DNA of 64,000 nucleotides from Arthrobacter glacialis (GCF_002909445.1 NZ_PPXC01000007.1:124001-188000), one strand, 5' to 3'. Counted from the first letter of the stretch, positions 18,523 to 28,763 are shown. A program made the numbers and translations. The notes: generated by a model from the letters alone, not told the origin.

Positions 18523-18612
18523 GCTGCCAACAGCTTTCTTCTATTACAAGTAAGACTTAGCATTTGCGGCTCTCACTAGGGGCTGCTGGATATAGATCAA
18601 AGGAACCACCAA

Positions 18613-19401
18613 GTGAAGGCACTTTCGCAGAAGCGACGTCATCCGCTGGCTGCACTAGCGTTGCTAGTGATGGGGCTCATGCTGACAGGTGGGCTATACG
18701 CCGTTGTCACAACCATGAATGAGGCCAAGGCCGACACCACCACGTTTACCGCGCAGCAGGTCGAAGAGGGCGAGAAGCTCTTTATCGCCAACTGCGCCAC
18801 CTGTCATGGGATGGGCGCCAGCGGCTCGGACGCAGGACCGTCCTTGGCTGGCGTCGGCGCGGCCGCAGTAGACTTCCAGGTCGGCACGGGCCGTATGCCC
18901 ATGCAGATGCAGGGGCCTCAGGCTCGTGAAAAGCCCAAGCAGTTCGATACTGAACAGACCCGTGAACTGGCCGCTTATGTAGCCACGTTGGGTGACGGTC
19001 CGGCGATGCCGGCCGAGGAGTTCATTGACGGCGGCGGCGACGCAGCTGTTGGTGGCGAGCTGTTCCGCGTGAACTGCGCCATGTGCCACAATGCTGCCGC
19101 TGCCGGTGGCGCACTGACCCGTGGCAAGTTTGCACCGCCACTGGCTGGCGTGTCCAACAGCCACATGTACAGCGCCATGGTTACCGGCCCGCAGAACATG
19201 CCTGTGTTCAACGACGCCAACATCAGCCCCGAGGGCAAGCGCGACATCATCACCTTCTTGAACACCATTGAGAACCAGGGCTCCCCCGGTGGCGCCAAGC
19301 TTGGCTCGCTCGGTCCGGTATCCGAGGGCTTGTTCCTCTGGACTGCCGTCCTTGGCGTAGTCATTGGCTTCACCATCTGGCTGACGTCCAGGACTTCCTA
19401 A
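18613..19401 (+). CDS. qcrC: Cytochrome bc1 complex diheme cytochrome c subunit
   Basis: QcrC carries electrons from the bc complex directly to the aa3 oxidase without a soluble cytochrome. The 262-residue protein has an N-terminal membrane anchor (about 12-34), two heme c motifs (CATCH at 61-65 and CAMCH at 155-159) with downstream methionine-containing loops, and a C-terminal anchor (LFLWTAVLGVVIGFTIW). The two hemes are the hallmark of the actinobacterial cytochrome cc. The GTG start follows AAAGGA. The gap of 90 bases after ctaE shows no terminator. Confidence 0.97.
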   Translation: MKALSQKRRHPLAALALLVMGLMLTGGLYAVVTTMNEAKADTTTFTAQQVEEGEKLFIANCATCHGMGASGSDAGPSLAGVGAAAVDFQVGTGRMPMQMQGPQAREKPKQFDTEQTRELAAYVATLGDGPAMPAEEFIDGGGDAAVGGELFRVNCAMCHNAAAAGGALTRGKFAPPLAGVSNSHMYSAMVTGPQNMPVFNDANISPEGKRDIITFLNTIENQGSPGGAKLGSLGPVSEGLFLWTAVLGVVIGFTIWLTSRTS

Positions 19402-19499
19402 GTTTCAAGAACCACAGGTTTTTGGCTGCGCCAGCAGCCACCAGATACATACATTACGACCCCGGGAATGCGCCGGGATAAGAGAAGGATGAGGGGATT

Positions 19500-20528
19500 A
19501 TGGGCAACCATAGTGACGGCACGCCGACAAGCTCGGACGCCGTAGCTAAGGCTGGTCACGATGAGGTGGATAAGTTCCAGGACCCTGGACTGCCACCACA
19601 TCGTTTGCGACTAGCTGACACGGACCCCAAGGCTGCAAAGCGGGCCGAGCACCAGGTGGCATGGCTATTTATCATTTCCATCGTTGGCACGCTGATTTTC
19701 TTCGTTGGCTACTTTGGCGTTCGTCTTGATGACACCTTGGACACTTTGCGTTTGCAGAACACCTTCCTTGGCATAGGCGTGGCATTTGCCATGCTGGGCA
19801 TTGGAACGGGAATTGTGCATTGGGCCCGCGCCCTCATGCCGGACCATGAAGTTGCTGAAGAGCGTCACGAACTGCGCTCCGAGGAAGACCGGCTGGCAGC
19901 CATTCAGATCATCGATGACATCGTTGACGAGACTGGCATCAAGCGTCGCCCGCTGATCCGCAATACCCTCATCGGCGCCGTCGCACTGGCCCCCCTGCCG
20001 GCAATTGCGATCTTCCGCGATCTTGGCCCCCTGCCGGGCAACGCCTTGCGTCACACGCTGTGGAAGGAAGGCGAGCGTTTGTCTCGCGATCCTGATGGCA
20101 CCCCCATCAGGGCAGCCGATGTCACCATCGGTTCGGCTTTCCACGTGATTCCGGAGTCCTTGAACAAGCTCGAACACGGCAAGCTCAACGAGAAGGCCAA
20201 GGCAGTTGTTCTGCTGATGCGTTTGAACCCGGAAGACCTCAACCCTTCCGAGGGTCGCGAAGACTGGGCCTACAACGGCATTGTTGCCTACTCCAAGATT
20301 TGCACCCACGTCGGTTGCCCTGTTGCCCTGTACGAGCAGCAGACACACCACCTGCTGTGCCCCTGCCACCAGTCAACTTTTGACTTGACGCAGGAGTGCA
20401 AGGTCATCTTCGGGCCGGCTGTTCGCCCGCTCCCGCAGCTGCCCATTACGGTTGACGCCGAGGGTTACCTGGTCGCCCAGAGCGACTTCCATGAACCTGT
20501 TGGACCGAGCTTCTGGGAGCGTGGCTAA
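19500..20528 (+). CDS. qcrA: Cytochrome bc1 complex Rieske iron-sulfur subunit
   Basis: QcrA carries the [2Fe-2S] cluster that takes electrons from menaquinol. This 342-residue protein has three N-terminal membrane helices (about 53-71, 89-108 and 155-172), as in other actinobacteria, instead of the single helix of proteobacterial versions. The cluster motif is CTHVGC (C268, H270) and CPCH (C287, H290), with C273 and C289 placed to form the stabilising disulfide. It lies between qcrC and qcrB; only two bases separate its stop from the qcrB start. Confidence 0.97.
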   Translation: MGNHSDGTPTSSDAVAKAGHDEVDKFQDPGLPPHRLRLADTDPKAAKRAEHQVAWLFIISIVGTLIFFVGYFGVRLDDTLDTLRLQNTFLGIGVAFAMLGIGTGIVHWARALMPDHEVAEERHELRSEEDRLAAIQIIDDIVDETGIKRRPLIRNTLIGAVALAPLPAIAIFRDLGPLPGNALRHTLWKEGERLSRDPDGTPIRAADVTIGSAFHVIPESLNKLEHGKLNEKAKAVVLLMRLNPEDLNPSEGREDWAYNGIVAYSKICTHVGCPVALYEQQTHHLLCPCHQSTFDLTQECKVIFGPAVRPLPQLPITVDAEGYLVAQSDFHEPVGPSFWERG

Positions 20529-20530
20529 TT

Positions 20531-22201
20531 ATGTCGACAGCACCGCAAACCACATTTGAGCCCAAGACCGCCACAGGGCGCATCACCAACTTTGTTGATG
20601 AGCGCGTGGGCGGTTCGGGCATGCTGCGTGAATTTGGCCGGAAGGTCTTCCCTGACCACTGGTCCTTCATGTTCGGCGAAGTTGCCTTGTACACCTTCGT
20701 CATCTTGCTTCTTTCAGGTACGTTCCTGACGTTCTTCTTTGACCCGTCCATGGCGGAGACCCACTACAACGGTTCCTACGTGCCCCTCAAGGGCGTGGAA
20801 ATGTCCGTGGCGTACAGCTCCTCACTGGACATCTCCTTCGAGATTCGTGGCGGCTTGTTTATGCGCCAGGTTCACCACTGGTCAGCCCTGTTGTTCGTGG
20901 CTGCCGTATCGGTGCACATGCTGCGCGTGTTCTTCACGGGCGCATTCCGCAAGCCTCGTGAACTGAACTGGGTGGTGGGCGGCGTGCTGCTCATCCTCTC
21001 GATGGCTGCCGGCTTCACCGGCTACTCACTCCCCGATGATCTGCTGTCCGGCAACGGTCTGCGCATCATTGATGGTGTGGTTAAGTCCATTCCCATTGTG
21101 GGCACCTACATCTCCTTCTTCCTCTTTGGCGGGGAGTTCCCAGGCACTGTCATCATTGGCCGCCTGTACATGATGCACATCATGTTGGTGCCGGCGCTGA
21201 TCCTGCTCATGATCGCCATCCACTTGTTCATGGTTGTCATCCATAAGCACACGCAGTACCCCGGCCCGGGACGCAATGACCGCAACGTGGTGGGTTACCC
21301 CCTCGGCCCGGTTTACGCTGCAAAGGCTGGCGGCTTCTTCTTCATCGTGTTCGGCATCATCGCATTCGTTGCTGCAACGTTCACCATCAACCCCATCTGG
21401 AACTACGGCCCCTATGACCCCTCCCCCGTTTCAGCAGGCACACAGCCTGACTGGTACATCGGTTGGGTGGATGGTGCCTTGCGCCTCATGCCAGGTTGGT
21501 TCTTCAACATCCCGATGGAGTGGCACATTCGGTTCCCGTGGGGCGTGAACACCTTGTCCTTCAACGTTCTTGGCCCGGCCTTGATCCCTGCCGGAATCGT
21601 CTTCACCGCATTGTTCCTCTACCCGTGGATTGAGCGCTGGGTAACTCGCGACAACCGCGAGCACCACGTGCTGGACCGTCCGCGCAACGTACCGACCCGT
21701 ACGGCCATCGGCGTTTCTGGATTCATCTTCTACTGCGTCATGTGGGCTGCTGCAAGCTCCGACTTGATCGCAACACACTTCCAGGTCTCCCTGAACGATG
21801 TCACGTACTGGTTGCGCGCACTGTTCTTCATTGGCCCGGTACTTGGTTTCATTGTGACCAAGCGTGTTGCCTTGGCGCTTCAGCGCAAGGACCGCGAGAT
21901 TGCACTGCACGGCCGCGAGACCGGCCGCATTGTGCGCCTGCCGCACGGTGAGTTCCAGGAAATCCACGCACAGCTCGATGACTACAAGCGCTACAAGCTG
22001 GTTGGCTACGAGTCCCCCGTTGCCGAAGAGGGCATCCCGAACGAAAACGGGATTGTCACCAAGAAGGAAAACCTGCGAGCCAAGCTCAGCGGATTCTTCT
22101 TCGAGGATCGTGTTGCCCCGGCAACGCCTTCGGAGCTGGAAGCCGGACACCATCACGAGGCCATCGAAGCCAGTGACGATGACAAGGCCATCAAGCACTA
22201 A
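20531..22201 (+). CDS. qcrB: Cytochrome bc1 complex cytochrome b subunit
   Basis: QcrB is the heme b subunit and holds the menaquinol sites. This 556-residue protein has the expected heme-ligand helices (RQVHHWSALLFVAAVSVHMLRVF and the ALILLMIAIHLFMVVIHKH helix) and the GFTGYSLPDDLL turn. Its long actinobacterial C-terminal extension is charged and ends HHHEAIEASDDDKAIKH. It is the last gene of the forward cluster. An 18-bp tandem duplication covers its stop codon, and a very strong terminator follows. Confidence 0.97.
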   Translation: MSTAPQTTFEPKTATGRITNFVDERVGGSGMLREFGRKVFPDHWSFMFGEVALYTFVILLLSGTFLTFFFDPSMAETHYNGSYVPLKGVEMSVAYSSSLDISFEIRGGLFMRQVHHWSALLFVAAVSVHMLRVFFTGAFRKPRELNWVVGGVLLILSMAAGFTGYSLPDDLLSGNGLRIIDGVVKSIPIVGTYISFFLFGGEFPGTVIIGRLYMMHIMLVPALILLMIAIHLFMVVIHKHTQYPGPGRNDRNVVGYPLGPVYAAKAGGFFFIVFGIIAFVAATFTINPIWNYGPYDPSPVSAGTQPDWYIGWVDGALRLMPGWFFNIPMEWHIRFPWGVNTLSFNVLGPALIPAGIVFTALFLYPWIERWVTRDNREHHVLDRPRNVPTRTAIGVSGFIFYCVMWAAASSDLIATHFQVSLNDVTYWLRALFFIGPVLGFIVTKRVALALQRKDREIALHGRETGRIVRLPHGEFQEIHAQLDDYKRYKLVGYESPVAEEGIPNENGIVTKKENLRAKLSGFFFEDRVAPATPSELEAGHHHEAIEASDDDKAIKH

Positions 22202-22228
22202 GCAGTTCTGAAGCACTAAGCAGTTCTG
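22193..22228 (+). repeat. 18-bp tandem duplication across the qcrB stop codon
   Basis: AAGCACTAAGCAGTTCTG occurs twice in immediate succession (22193-22210 and 22211-22228). The first copy holds the last two codons and the TAA of qcrB; the second repeats the same KH-stop in frame. It looks like a recent slippage event that leaves the protein unchanged. Confidence 0.9.
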
Positions 22229-22229
22229 A

Positions 22230-22280
22230 AACAAAAAGCAGTGGCCGGTTCCCTCGAGGAACCGGCCACTGCTTTTTGTT
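22230..22280. terminator. Bidirectional terminator between qcrB and the GntR gene
   Basis: Perfect 23-bp arms (22230-22252 and 22258-22280) enclose a five-base loop. The outer parts are A-rich on the left and T-rich on the right (GCTTTTTGTT), so it would end transcription of qcrB and of the converging GntR gene. Confidence 0.9.
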
Positions 22281-22345
22281 GCCCTACCGGATTTGATGCC
22301 TTCACGGGCCGCCCGCGCCGCGCTGTGGACGTCCGGAGCCCCCTT

Positions 22346-23125
22346 CTAGTACATGCGCCGGGTACGCACGCCGGGGCGCTGCAGGGGCACACGGAGCTTG
22401 TAACGGTCAGCCCGGTAAAAGGACACCGAATAGTCCACGGTTGATCGGGAGACAAAGGCATGGCGTTCAGTGCGCAGCACCGGGGCGCCTATATCCACTT
22501 TCAACAGCCGGGCAATGGAGGGTGTTGCGGCGTTGGCTTCGATGATGTCCTCACCCCACTCAATGACCAGGCCGTAACGCTCGCCCAGGACGTTGTAGAG
22601 GGACGACGGCGGTCCGGCGTCGAGAATGCCCGGCACACGCCAGGCGGGGAGGAAGTTCTCATCCACGCTCATAGGCTCGTCGTCGGCCAGCAGCAGCCTT
22701 CGCAGCCTGATGACTGCCTGCCCCTCCTCCAGCTGCAGTTCGCGCGCCAGGCGGGCCGTGGCGCGAATCTGTTCAAAGGCCAGCACCCGCGCCGAGGGTC
22801 GCATGCCACGGCGCGCCATCTCCTCGGAGTATGAAGTGAGTTTGAGGGTCACATCCAACTTGGTGCGGGCCACGAAGGTTCCCACGCCCACCACTCGTTC
22901 TAGGAGCTCCTCCTCCACGAGAGCTTCCACGGCGTGCCGCAGGGTCATGCGGGCCACGGAAAAATGGGCCGCCATGTCCCGCTCTGAAGGCAATTGCCGC
23001 CCGGACTTGTTGGAGGACAGCACATAGTTGCGCAACAGTTCACGCAATTGGACATGGACGGAGACAGGCGACTCCCTGTCCAACTCCCCCGGGATCTCTT
23101 TCGCCGGCGGGACCAAATAGCTCAT
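22346..23125 (-). CDS. GntR/HutC-type transcriptional regulator with UTRA domain
   Basis: This 259-residue protein has an N-terminal winged helix (VHVQLRELLRNYVL, LPSERDMAAHFSVARMTLRHAVEALVEEELL, GVGTFVA) and a C-terminal UTRA ligand-binding domain starting near SYSEEMARRGMRPSARVLA. HutC-branch members often respond to sugar phosphates or histidine intermediates. It is divergent from the HPr gene, whose promoter it shares in an 80-base gap, so control of HPr or of PTS sugars (a DasR/NagR-like role) is a reasonable inference. AAAGGAG lies before the ATG. Confidence 0.9.
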   Translation of the reverse strand: MSYLVPPAKEIPGELDRESPVSVHVQLRELLRNYVLSSNKSGRQLPSERDMAAHFSVARMTLRHAVEALVEEELLERVVGVGTFVARTKLDVTLKLTSYSEEMARRGMRPSARVLAFEQIRATARLARELQLEEGQAVIRLRRLLLADDEPMSVDENFLPAWRVPGILDAGPPSSLYNVLGERYGLVIEWGEDIIEANAATPSIARLLKVDIGAPVLRTERHAFVSRSTVDYSVSFYRADRYKLRVPLQRPGVRTRRMY

Positions 23126-23205
23126 GAAACTCCTTTGCTCACAACTACCAGCCTAAAACACGACTACTCTCATTACAGAAACATCTACTTTCTAGGAGCC
23201 AGTGA

Positions 23206-23493
23206 ATGTACACCCGCAAGATCACCGTGGCTGCAAGCGTCGGCTTGCACGCCCGCCCGGCAGCAGTTTTTGTCCGGGCCGTCAACCGCACGGGCCTGCC
23301 TATCACCCTGTCCAAAGAAGGCATGGAAGCCATTGACGGACGGTCGCTGTTGGCGGTCATGAGTGCCGACTTCCAACACGGCACTGAGGTTGAATTGGCT
23401 GTGGGCCCGTGCGATGCCGATGGCGACGCCGTGCGTGCTGCCGTGGACCACTTGGCGGAGCTGCTGGCGACGGACCTGACAGACCCCTCCTAA
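23206..23493 (+). CDS. ptsH: Phosphocarrier protein HPr
   Basis: HPr passes phosphate from enzyme I to sugar-specific EIIA proteins. The 95-residue protein carries the GLHARPA motif with the phosphorylated histidine at about 16 and the second signature GRSLLAVMSADFQHGTEVEL. In low-GC Gram-positives the region after DGRS includes a regulatory serine in an SIMGVMSLG context; here LLAVMSADF keeps a serine further along, so HPr-kinase control is not evident. TAGGAG precedes the ATG. Enzyme I is not adjacent. Confidence 0.95.
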   Translation: MYTRKITVAASVGLHARPAAVFVRAVNRTGLPITLSKEGMEAIDGRSLLAVMSADFQHGTEVELAVGPCDADGDAVRAAVDHLAELLATDLTDPS

Positions 23494-23525
23494 CTTCTGC
23501 CCACTCGTGCTTCAGCCGGGCACAA

Positions 23526-23569
23526 AAAAGGGATTGTCCCCCACCATGTGGTGAGGGACAATCCCTTTT
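23526..23569. terminator. Bidirectional terminator between ptsH and ctaF
   Basis: A 15-bp outer stem (AAAAGGGATTGTCCC with its exact complement) continues into an inner CACC/GGTG stem. The A-rich and T-rich ends suit termination on both strands between these converging genes. Confidence 0.88.
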
Positions 23570-23608
23570 ACTTTGTTCAAGTCAACCGGCTGCTGGAGCC
23601 GGGCAATG

Positions 23609-24010
23609 CTAGTGTGCGTGGTCTCCGCGGCTGTATTCGTAAACCCAGCCAACCAGTGCAATAGCGGCAAGGCCCAGGCCGACCATGAAGATCCACCAGC
23701 CCACTGCCAAGCCCAGGAACCCTGCAGCACAGGACAGAGCCAAAACCAGCGGCCACCAGCTCCAGGGGCTGAAGTGCCCCTGTTCGCCGGAGCCTTCGTG
23801 AACTTCGGCGTCAAGGCGGTCCTCGGGACGAGGTCCAACACGGTTACCCGTGTAGTAAAGGTAAACACCCACCATGATGCACAGGCCGGACAACAGGTAC
23901 ATGCCCAGGAAGCCTACGGGCTCCGTCCAGTGGGTCATGAAACCGTACACGGTGGCCACCGGAATGAAGAAAGCGCCGGTGAGCAAAAACAACCAAGATT
24001 CTACCTTCAC
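23609..24010 (-). CDS. ctaF: Cytochrome c oxidase subunit IV (actinobacterial)
   Basis: This 133-residue protein has four membrane helices. The opening [21 protein letters not shown] and the [24 protein letters not shown] segment match the actinobacteria-specific subunit IV (CtaF). Its GTG overlaps the ctaD stop as GTGA, with GGGAG upstream, so translation is coupled. It completes the ctaC-ctaD-ctaF group. Confidence 0.93.
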   Translation of the reverse strand: MKVESWLFLLTGAFFIPVATVYGFMTHWTEPVGFLGMYLLSGLCIMVGVYLYYTGNRVGPRPEDRLDAEVHEGSGEQGHFSPWSWWPLVLALSCAAGFLGLAVGWWIFMVGLGLAAIALVGWVYEYSRGDHAH

Positions 24011-25710
24011 TTGCTTGCTCCCTTCGAAGTTACTGCTGCTGCCGGTACGTAGTGCGGGGCAAGCTCCGGATGGTGAAGATCCAGGGCCGGACGCTCCGAA
24101 CGGATGCGCGGCAAGGACGTGAAGTTGTGACGCGGCGGCGGGCAGGATGTTGCCCACTCCAAGGAAGCACCAAAGCCCCAAGGATCATCAACTTCAACCT
24201 TCTTGCCACTGCGCCAGGTGATGTAGACGTTCCAGAACCACGGGATCATCGATGCGCCCAGGACGAACGAGGAAATGGTGGAGAACTGGTTCATCCAGGT
24301 GAAGTTATCCTCCACCATGTAGTCGGCGTAGCGACGCGGCATGCCCAGGACACCCAACCAGTGCTGGATCAAGAAGGTGCCGTGGAAGCCCAGGAACAAG
24401 AGCCAGAAGTGGATCTTGCCCAAACGCTCGTTGAGCATCCGTCCGGTGAACTTGGGCCACCAGAAGTAGAAGCCGGCGAACATGGCGAACACCACTGTGC
24501 CAAAGACCACGTAGTGGAAGTGAGCAACCACAAAGTAGGTGTCAGAAACATGGAAGTCCAACGGGGGCGATGCCAGGATGATGCCTGTCAGACCACCGAA
24601 CAAGAAGGTGATCATGAAGCCAAGGCTCCACAGCATGGGGGTCTCGAAGGTCAGCGACCCTCGCCACAGGGTGCCAATCCAGTTGAAGAACTTCACACCC
24701 GTTGGCACTGCGATGAGCATTGTCATAAAGGAGAAGAACGGCAGCATGACCTGGCCTGTGACGTACATGTGGTGAGCCCACACGGTCACTGACAAGGCGG
24801 CGATGGCGATGGTGGCGAACACCAGGCCCTTGTAGCCGAAGATAGGTTTGCGGCTGAAGACCGGGAAAATCTCAGAGACAATACCGAAGAACGGCAAGGC
24901 GATGATGTAAACCTCTGGGTGTCCGAAGAACCAGAAGAGGTGCTGCCACAGCATGGCGCCACCGTATTCGGCATCGAAGATGTGCGCGCCGAATCGGCGG
25001 TCAGCACCCAGGGCGAACAGTGCAGCTGCCAACGGCGGGAAGGCCATCAGGACCAAGATGGCCGTAACCAAAGTGTTCCAGGTGAAGATCGGCATGCGCC
25101 ACATGGTCATGCCGGGGGCACGCATGCAGATGATGGTGGTGATGAAGTTGACGGCACCCAAGATGGTTCCGAAGCCTGACAGTGCCAGACCGAAGACCCA
25201 CAAGTCGCCACCAACACCAGGGCTGAACGTGGTGTTGGACAACGGTGCGTAAGCAAACCAACCAAACGCTGCGGCACCCTGGGGAGTGATGAACCCGGAT
25301 ACTGCGATGGTGCTGCCAAAGAGGAAGAACCAGAAAGCCAGGGCGTTCAAGCGCGGGAAGGCAACGTCGGGTGCACCAATTTGCAGGGGCATGATGACGT
25401 TGGCGAAGCCGGCAAACAACGGGGTTGCAAACATGAGCAGCATGATGGTGCCGTGCATGGTGAACAACTGGTTGTACTGATCCTTGGTCTGCAAGATCTG
25501 CATACCAGGCTCAAACAACTCCGCCCGAATGATGAGCGCCATGACGCCACCGAGACAGAAGAAGATGAATGCTGCGATCAGGTACATGTACCCGATCGTC
25601 TTGTGGTCGGTTGAGGTGATCCAGTTGACGACGATGCGCCCCTTGGATACGGGAACCACCCGCGGAGCAGCCGAATTCACTTCGGTTGCTGAGTACTCGA
25701 GCGTAGACAC
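24007..25710 (-). CDS. ctaD: Cytochrome c oxidase subunit I (aa3 type)
   Basis: Subunit I holds heme a, heme a3 and CuB, the site of oxygen reduction. This 567-residue protein has about twelve spans and the key motifs [16 protein letters not shown] (a heme a ligand), [19 protein letters not shown] (the CuB histidine/tyrosine pair), [10 protein letters not shown] (CuB histidines) and [13 protein letters not shown] (heme ligands). The GTG start follows GAGGAAA; the longer open frame upstream is read-through. It lies 13 bases after ctaC and overlaps ctaF. Confidence 0.97.
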   Translation of the reverse strand: MSTLEYSATEVNSAAPRVVPVSKGRIVVNWITSTDHKTIGYMYLIAAFIFFCLGGVMALIIRAELFEPGMQILQTKDQYNQLFTMHGTIMLLMFATPLFAGFANVIMPLQIGAPDVAFPRLNALAFWFFLFGSTIAVSGFITPQGAAAFGWFAYAPLSNTTFSPGVGGDLWVFGLALSGFGTILGAVNFITTIICMRAPGMTMWRMPIFTWNTLVTAILVLMAFPPLAAALFALGADRRFGAHIFDAEYGGAMLWQHLFWFFGHPEVYIIALPFFGIVSEIFPVFSRKPIFGYKGLVFATIAIAALSVTVWAHHMYVTGQVMLPFFSFMTMLIAVPTGVKFFNWIGTLWRGSLTFETPMLWSLGFMITFLFGGLTGIILASPPLDFHVSDTYFVVAHFHYVVFGTVVFAMFAGFYFWWPKFTGRMLNERLGKIHFWLLFLGFHGTFLIQHWLGVLGMPRRYADYMVEDNFTWMNQFSTISSFVLGASMIPWFWNVYITWRSGKKVEVDDPWGFGASLEWATSCPPPRHNFTSLPRIRSERPALDLHHPELAPHYVPAAAVTSKGASK

Positions 25711-25723
25711 TTTCCTCGTCCCC

Positions 25724-26602
25724 CTACTTCTTCTCGGTGGTGGCGGCGTTGGGATTGCGGTCATACTCTTCGCCCAAGGCGCCGGTCTGGCCCTTGGCCT
25801 TGAGCTCAGCCAGGTGCGCGTCGAATTCGGCCTGCGTGACAACCTTGACGTTGAAAAGCATTTCGGAGTGGTATTCACCACAAAGTTCGGCACACTTACC
25901 GTCGTACGTGCCCAGCGCCGTCGGCGTCAGGGTCATGTAGTTGGTCTTGCCGGGCAGCATGTCCTTCTTGTCCAAGAATGCCGGCACCCAGAAGGAGTGA
26001 ATCACTTCACGGGAGTTCAGCTGAAGCTCAACAGAGCGGTTCACGGGCAAGTACAGGGTGGGCAGCTTCGACTTGTCGATCGGCTTGCCATCCAGTGTGG
26101 CCTGAACGCCAGCTGAGTAAACAGCTTCCTTGATGTCGTTGCCTTCAAGATAGTTGAAGTCAAATGACCACTGCTTGGCGCGGACATCAATAGTGACATC
26201 CGGGCTGTCAACACGGGCGTTGATGGACTTCTGCTCCACGTCTGTGAAGTGGAAGAACACCAGAACCATGAACAACGGCACCAACACATAAAAAACCTCC
26301 AGCGGGAGGTTGTAGCTCACCTGGCGAGGGAAGCCAGTGGCACCCTTGCGGCGGCGGTACGCGATGATGCACCAGATGATCAAGGCCCAGGTGATCAGGC
26401 CAATAATCAAGACTGTGATCCAGGAATTAACCCATAGATCGATGATTCCCGCCGTGTGATTGGTGGTATCACGCTCGGCTGGCAACCAGCCGTTCTTACT
26501 CTCTGCCGTACATCCAGACAAAGCTAACGCTCCGGCAATCGCCATCCCAGCTATGGGGATGACTTTTGCGCGTCGGCTGCCGGTTCGGTCCTGCGAACTC
26601 AC
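25724..26602 (-). CDS. ctaC: Cytochrome c oxidase subunit II, lipoprotein
   Basis: Subunit II takes electrons from QcrC through its CuA centre. This 292-residue protein has a lipobox (LSGC, C31), two membrane helices (about 60-82 and 102-120) and an exported cupredoxin domain. The CuA ligands are visible: H202 in IHSFWVP and C237, E239, C241, H245 and M248 in [12 protein letters not shown]. The GTG follows GAAGGG. It is the first gene of the ctaC-ctaD-ctaF operon, and its promoter should lie in the 184 bases before erpA's end. Confidence 0.97.
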   Translation of the reverse strand: MSSQDRTGSRRAKVIPIAGMAIAGALALSGCTAESKNGWLPAERDTTNHTAGIIDLWVNSWITVLIIGLITWALIIWCIIAYRRRKGATGFPRQVSYNLPLEVFYVLVPLFMVLVFFHFTDVEQKSINARVDSPDVTIDVRAKQWSFDFNYLEGNDIKEAVYSAGVQATLDGKPIDKSKLPTLYLPVNRSVELQLNSREVIHSFWVPAFLDKKDMLPGKTNYMTLTPTALGTYDGKCAELCGEYHSEMLFNVKVVTQAEFDAHLAELKAKGQTGALGEEYDRNPNAATTEKK

Positions 26603-26786
26603 AGACGGCCCTTCCTCTTGTTACTGCGCTCTGCGGCGATTGAGAGCCGCTAGGAGCTAAATGGGTTTTACTACTCGATGTAGAGCTTACCGCTATGGCA
26701 CAGAAAATGCGTACAAAACCGCGCGTGCGTCGGATGTCCGCAAGGAATCTCCTGCAGTTAGCTCTACATCCAGTAGAAAACTTTGC

Positions 26787-27173
26787 TTAGTGGAACGAAT
26801 CACCGCAGGCGCAAGAGCCTCCGGCGTTCGGATTGTCAATGGTGAAACCCTGCTTTGAAATGGTGTCTTCAAAGTCGATGCTGGCACCATCCAGGTAGGG
26901 GACGCTCATCTTGTCAATGACAACTTCGACGCCGTCAAAGTCGCGGACTGCGTCGCCGTCGAGCATGCGCTCATCAAAGTAGAGCTGGTAGATCAAGCCC
27001 GAGCAACCGCCCGGCTGAACTGCCACGCGCAGGCGCAAATCGGTGCGGCCTTCTTGTTCCAGCAGGCTGCGCACCTTTCCGGCAGCTACATCGCTGATCA
27101 ACACACCGTGGGTGGGCAGTTCGGCGGCGGCAACATCTGCTGATGAAGTTTCTTCGTGGACATTTGCAGTCAT
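26787..27173 (-). CDS. erpA: Iron-sulfur cluster insertion protein (HesB/ErpA type)
   Basis: A-type carriers hold and hand on Fe-S clusters. This 128-residue protein has the three conserved cysteines, one in GGCSG (C57) and two in SCACG (C121, C123), with the standard fold segments LRLRVAVQPGG and VVIDKMSVPYLDGASIDF. Its place directly upstream of the oxidase operon fits a housekeeping role, for example supplying QcrA, though no direct link can be read. Confidence 0.92.
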   Translation of the reverse strand: MTANVHEETSSADVAAAELPTHGVLISDVAAGKVRSLLEQEGRTDLRLRVAVQPGGCSGLIYQLYFDERMLDGDAVRDFDGVEVVIDKMSVPYLDGASIDFEDTISKQGFTIDNPNAGGSCACGDSFH

Positions 27174-27238
27174 GGCATTTCCTTACGTGGGGGTACAAGT
27201 ACATGCTACGTCGAGCCCGGCAGGGGCGCTAACTTATG

Positions 27239-28693
27239 TCAACTACCTGGACGCGGATTGTGTTCCGCAAGGGCGCCGTTGTTAATGGCGCCCAGCAGAT
27301 AAGCCTGGGCCACGATGGCCTTTTCAAATTCGCCCAGGTGCAGGGACTCGTTGGCGCTGTGGGCCCTGGAGTCGGGATCCTCCACCCCTGTGACGAGGAT
27401 TTGCGCGCCCGGGTAAATTTCCTTCAAGTCCGCAATGAAGGGGATGGACCCGCCAATGCCCGTTTCAACGGCACGTACTCCCCACGACTCCCCCAGTGCC
27501 CACAGCGCCGCCTGGGCGGCAGGCGCCTGGGTGTCCGTGGCAAAGGACTGGCCCGCCTCACCGGGCACAAAACTGACTTTTGCGCCAAAAGGCGCGTTGG
27601 ACTGCACATGCTCCGCGACGGCCGCCATCGCGGCGGCTGGATCCTGTCCCGGCGCCAGGCGCAAACTGATTTTGGCCCTTGCCGTGGGAAGCAGGGTGTT
27701 GGAGCTCATCTCGACACTTGGCACGTCCATGCCAATGACGGACAACGCCGGCTGGGTCCACAGGCGCGAGGTGATGGTGCCGCGCCCGGCCAGCTGCACG
27801 CCGTCGAGCACCCCAGCGTCCGCACGGAACGTTGCCTCGTCGTAGTCCACGTCGCTGTGCTCGTTGCGCACCAGGCCCTCAATGGCCACCGAACCCTGCT
27901 CGTCGTGGAAGGTGGCTATGAGGCGCGCCAGCAAGGTGGGCGCATCCAGCAGCGGACCGCCAAACATGCCTGAATGGACCGCGTGGCTTGTCACGCTGAC
28001 CTCCACCACACCATCCACCAAGCCGCGAAGGCTGGTGGTCAGGGCTGGAATGCCCACCTGCCAGTTGGCCGAATCAGCCACCACAATGACATCGCCGGCC
28101 AGCAGCGCCCGGTACTTTTCCAAGAATGTGCGGAACGTGGGCGAACCAGCTTCCTCTTCTCCTTCAATGAAGAACGTCACGCCAACTCCGAAGTCGGCTC
28201 CCAGTACCTTCTCCACCGCACTGAAAGCGGCAATGTGTGCCATGATTCCGGCTTTGTCGTCGGCAGCCCCGCGCCCGTAAAGGCGCCCCGCACGCTCCTG
28301 CGCCACAAAGGGATCACTGTCCCACAGCTGCGCATCCCCCGGCGGCTGCACGTCGTGGTGTGCGTACAGGACAACGGTGGGGAATCCGGGAGCCGCGGCC
28401 TTTCGGCCCACAACAGCGGGTCCGCCCGGGCCGCCGTCGTCCTTGGCAACACGCAGAATCTGCACATCTTCAACACCCGCTGCGCGAATCAACGCAGCAA
28501 CTGCCCGGGCACTCGTGTCCAGGTGGGTGGCGTCGAAGGCGTCCCAGGCGATTCCGGGGATGGCAACAAGCTTGGTCAGCTCCGCAACGGTGCTGCTGAA
28601 GTTCTCTGCAACGCTGTGGCGCAGCTCATCGAGGGGAAGGTTGTCGGTTACCTTGGCTGGCAGCGCCGTGGCGCCTTGATCGTTGTGGGTCAT
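27239..28693 (-). CDS. M20 family metallopeptidase (dipeptidase)
   Basis: This 484-residue protein has the di-zinc site pattern of M20 peptidases: LYAHHDVQPPGD (first metal histidine and bridging-site aspartate), GRGAADDKAG, IEGEEEAGSPTF (catalytic glutamate pair) and a C-terminal HSANESLHLGEF histidine. A dimerisation lid lies between. The pattern is that of the non-specific dipeptidase/succinyl-diaminopimelate desuccinylase-like subgroup often called dipeptidase. Divergent from the DUF3043 gene. Confidence 0.92.
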   Translation of the reverse strand: MTHNDQGATALPAKVTDNLPLDELRHSVAENFSSTVAELTKLVAIPGIAWDAFDATHLDTSARAVAALIRAAGVEDVQILRVAKDDGGPGGPAVVGRKAAAPGFPTVVLYAHHDVQPPGDAQLWDSDPFVAQERAGRLYGRGAADDKAGIMAHIAAFSAVEKVLGADFGVGVTFFIEGEEEAGSPTFRTFLEKYRALLAGDVIVVADSANWQVGIPALTTSLRGLVDGVVEVSVTSHAVHSGMFGGPLLDAPTLLARLIATFHDEQGSVAIEGLVRNEHSDVDYDEATFRADAGVLDGVQLAGRGTITSRLWTQPALSVIGMDVPSVEMSSNTLLPTARAKISLRLAPGQDPAAAMAAVAEHVQSNAPFGAKVSFVPGEAGQSFATDTQAPAAQAALWALGESWGVRAVETGIGGSIPFIADLKEIYPGAQILVTGVEDPDSRAHSANESLHLGEFEKAIVAQAYLLGAINNGALAEHNPRPGS

Positions 28694-28763
28694 AAACGCC
28701 AGACTACCGCCGGCAATGTGCCAGCGGTCAAGGCAAGGCGCCGTTTCAGGGTATTCTGTACGG

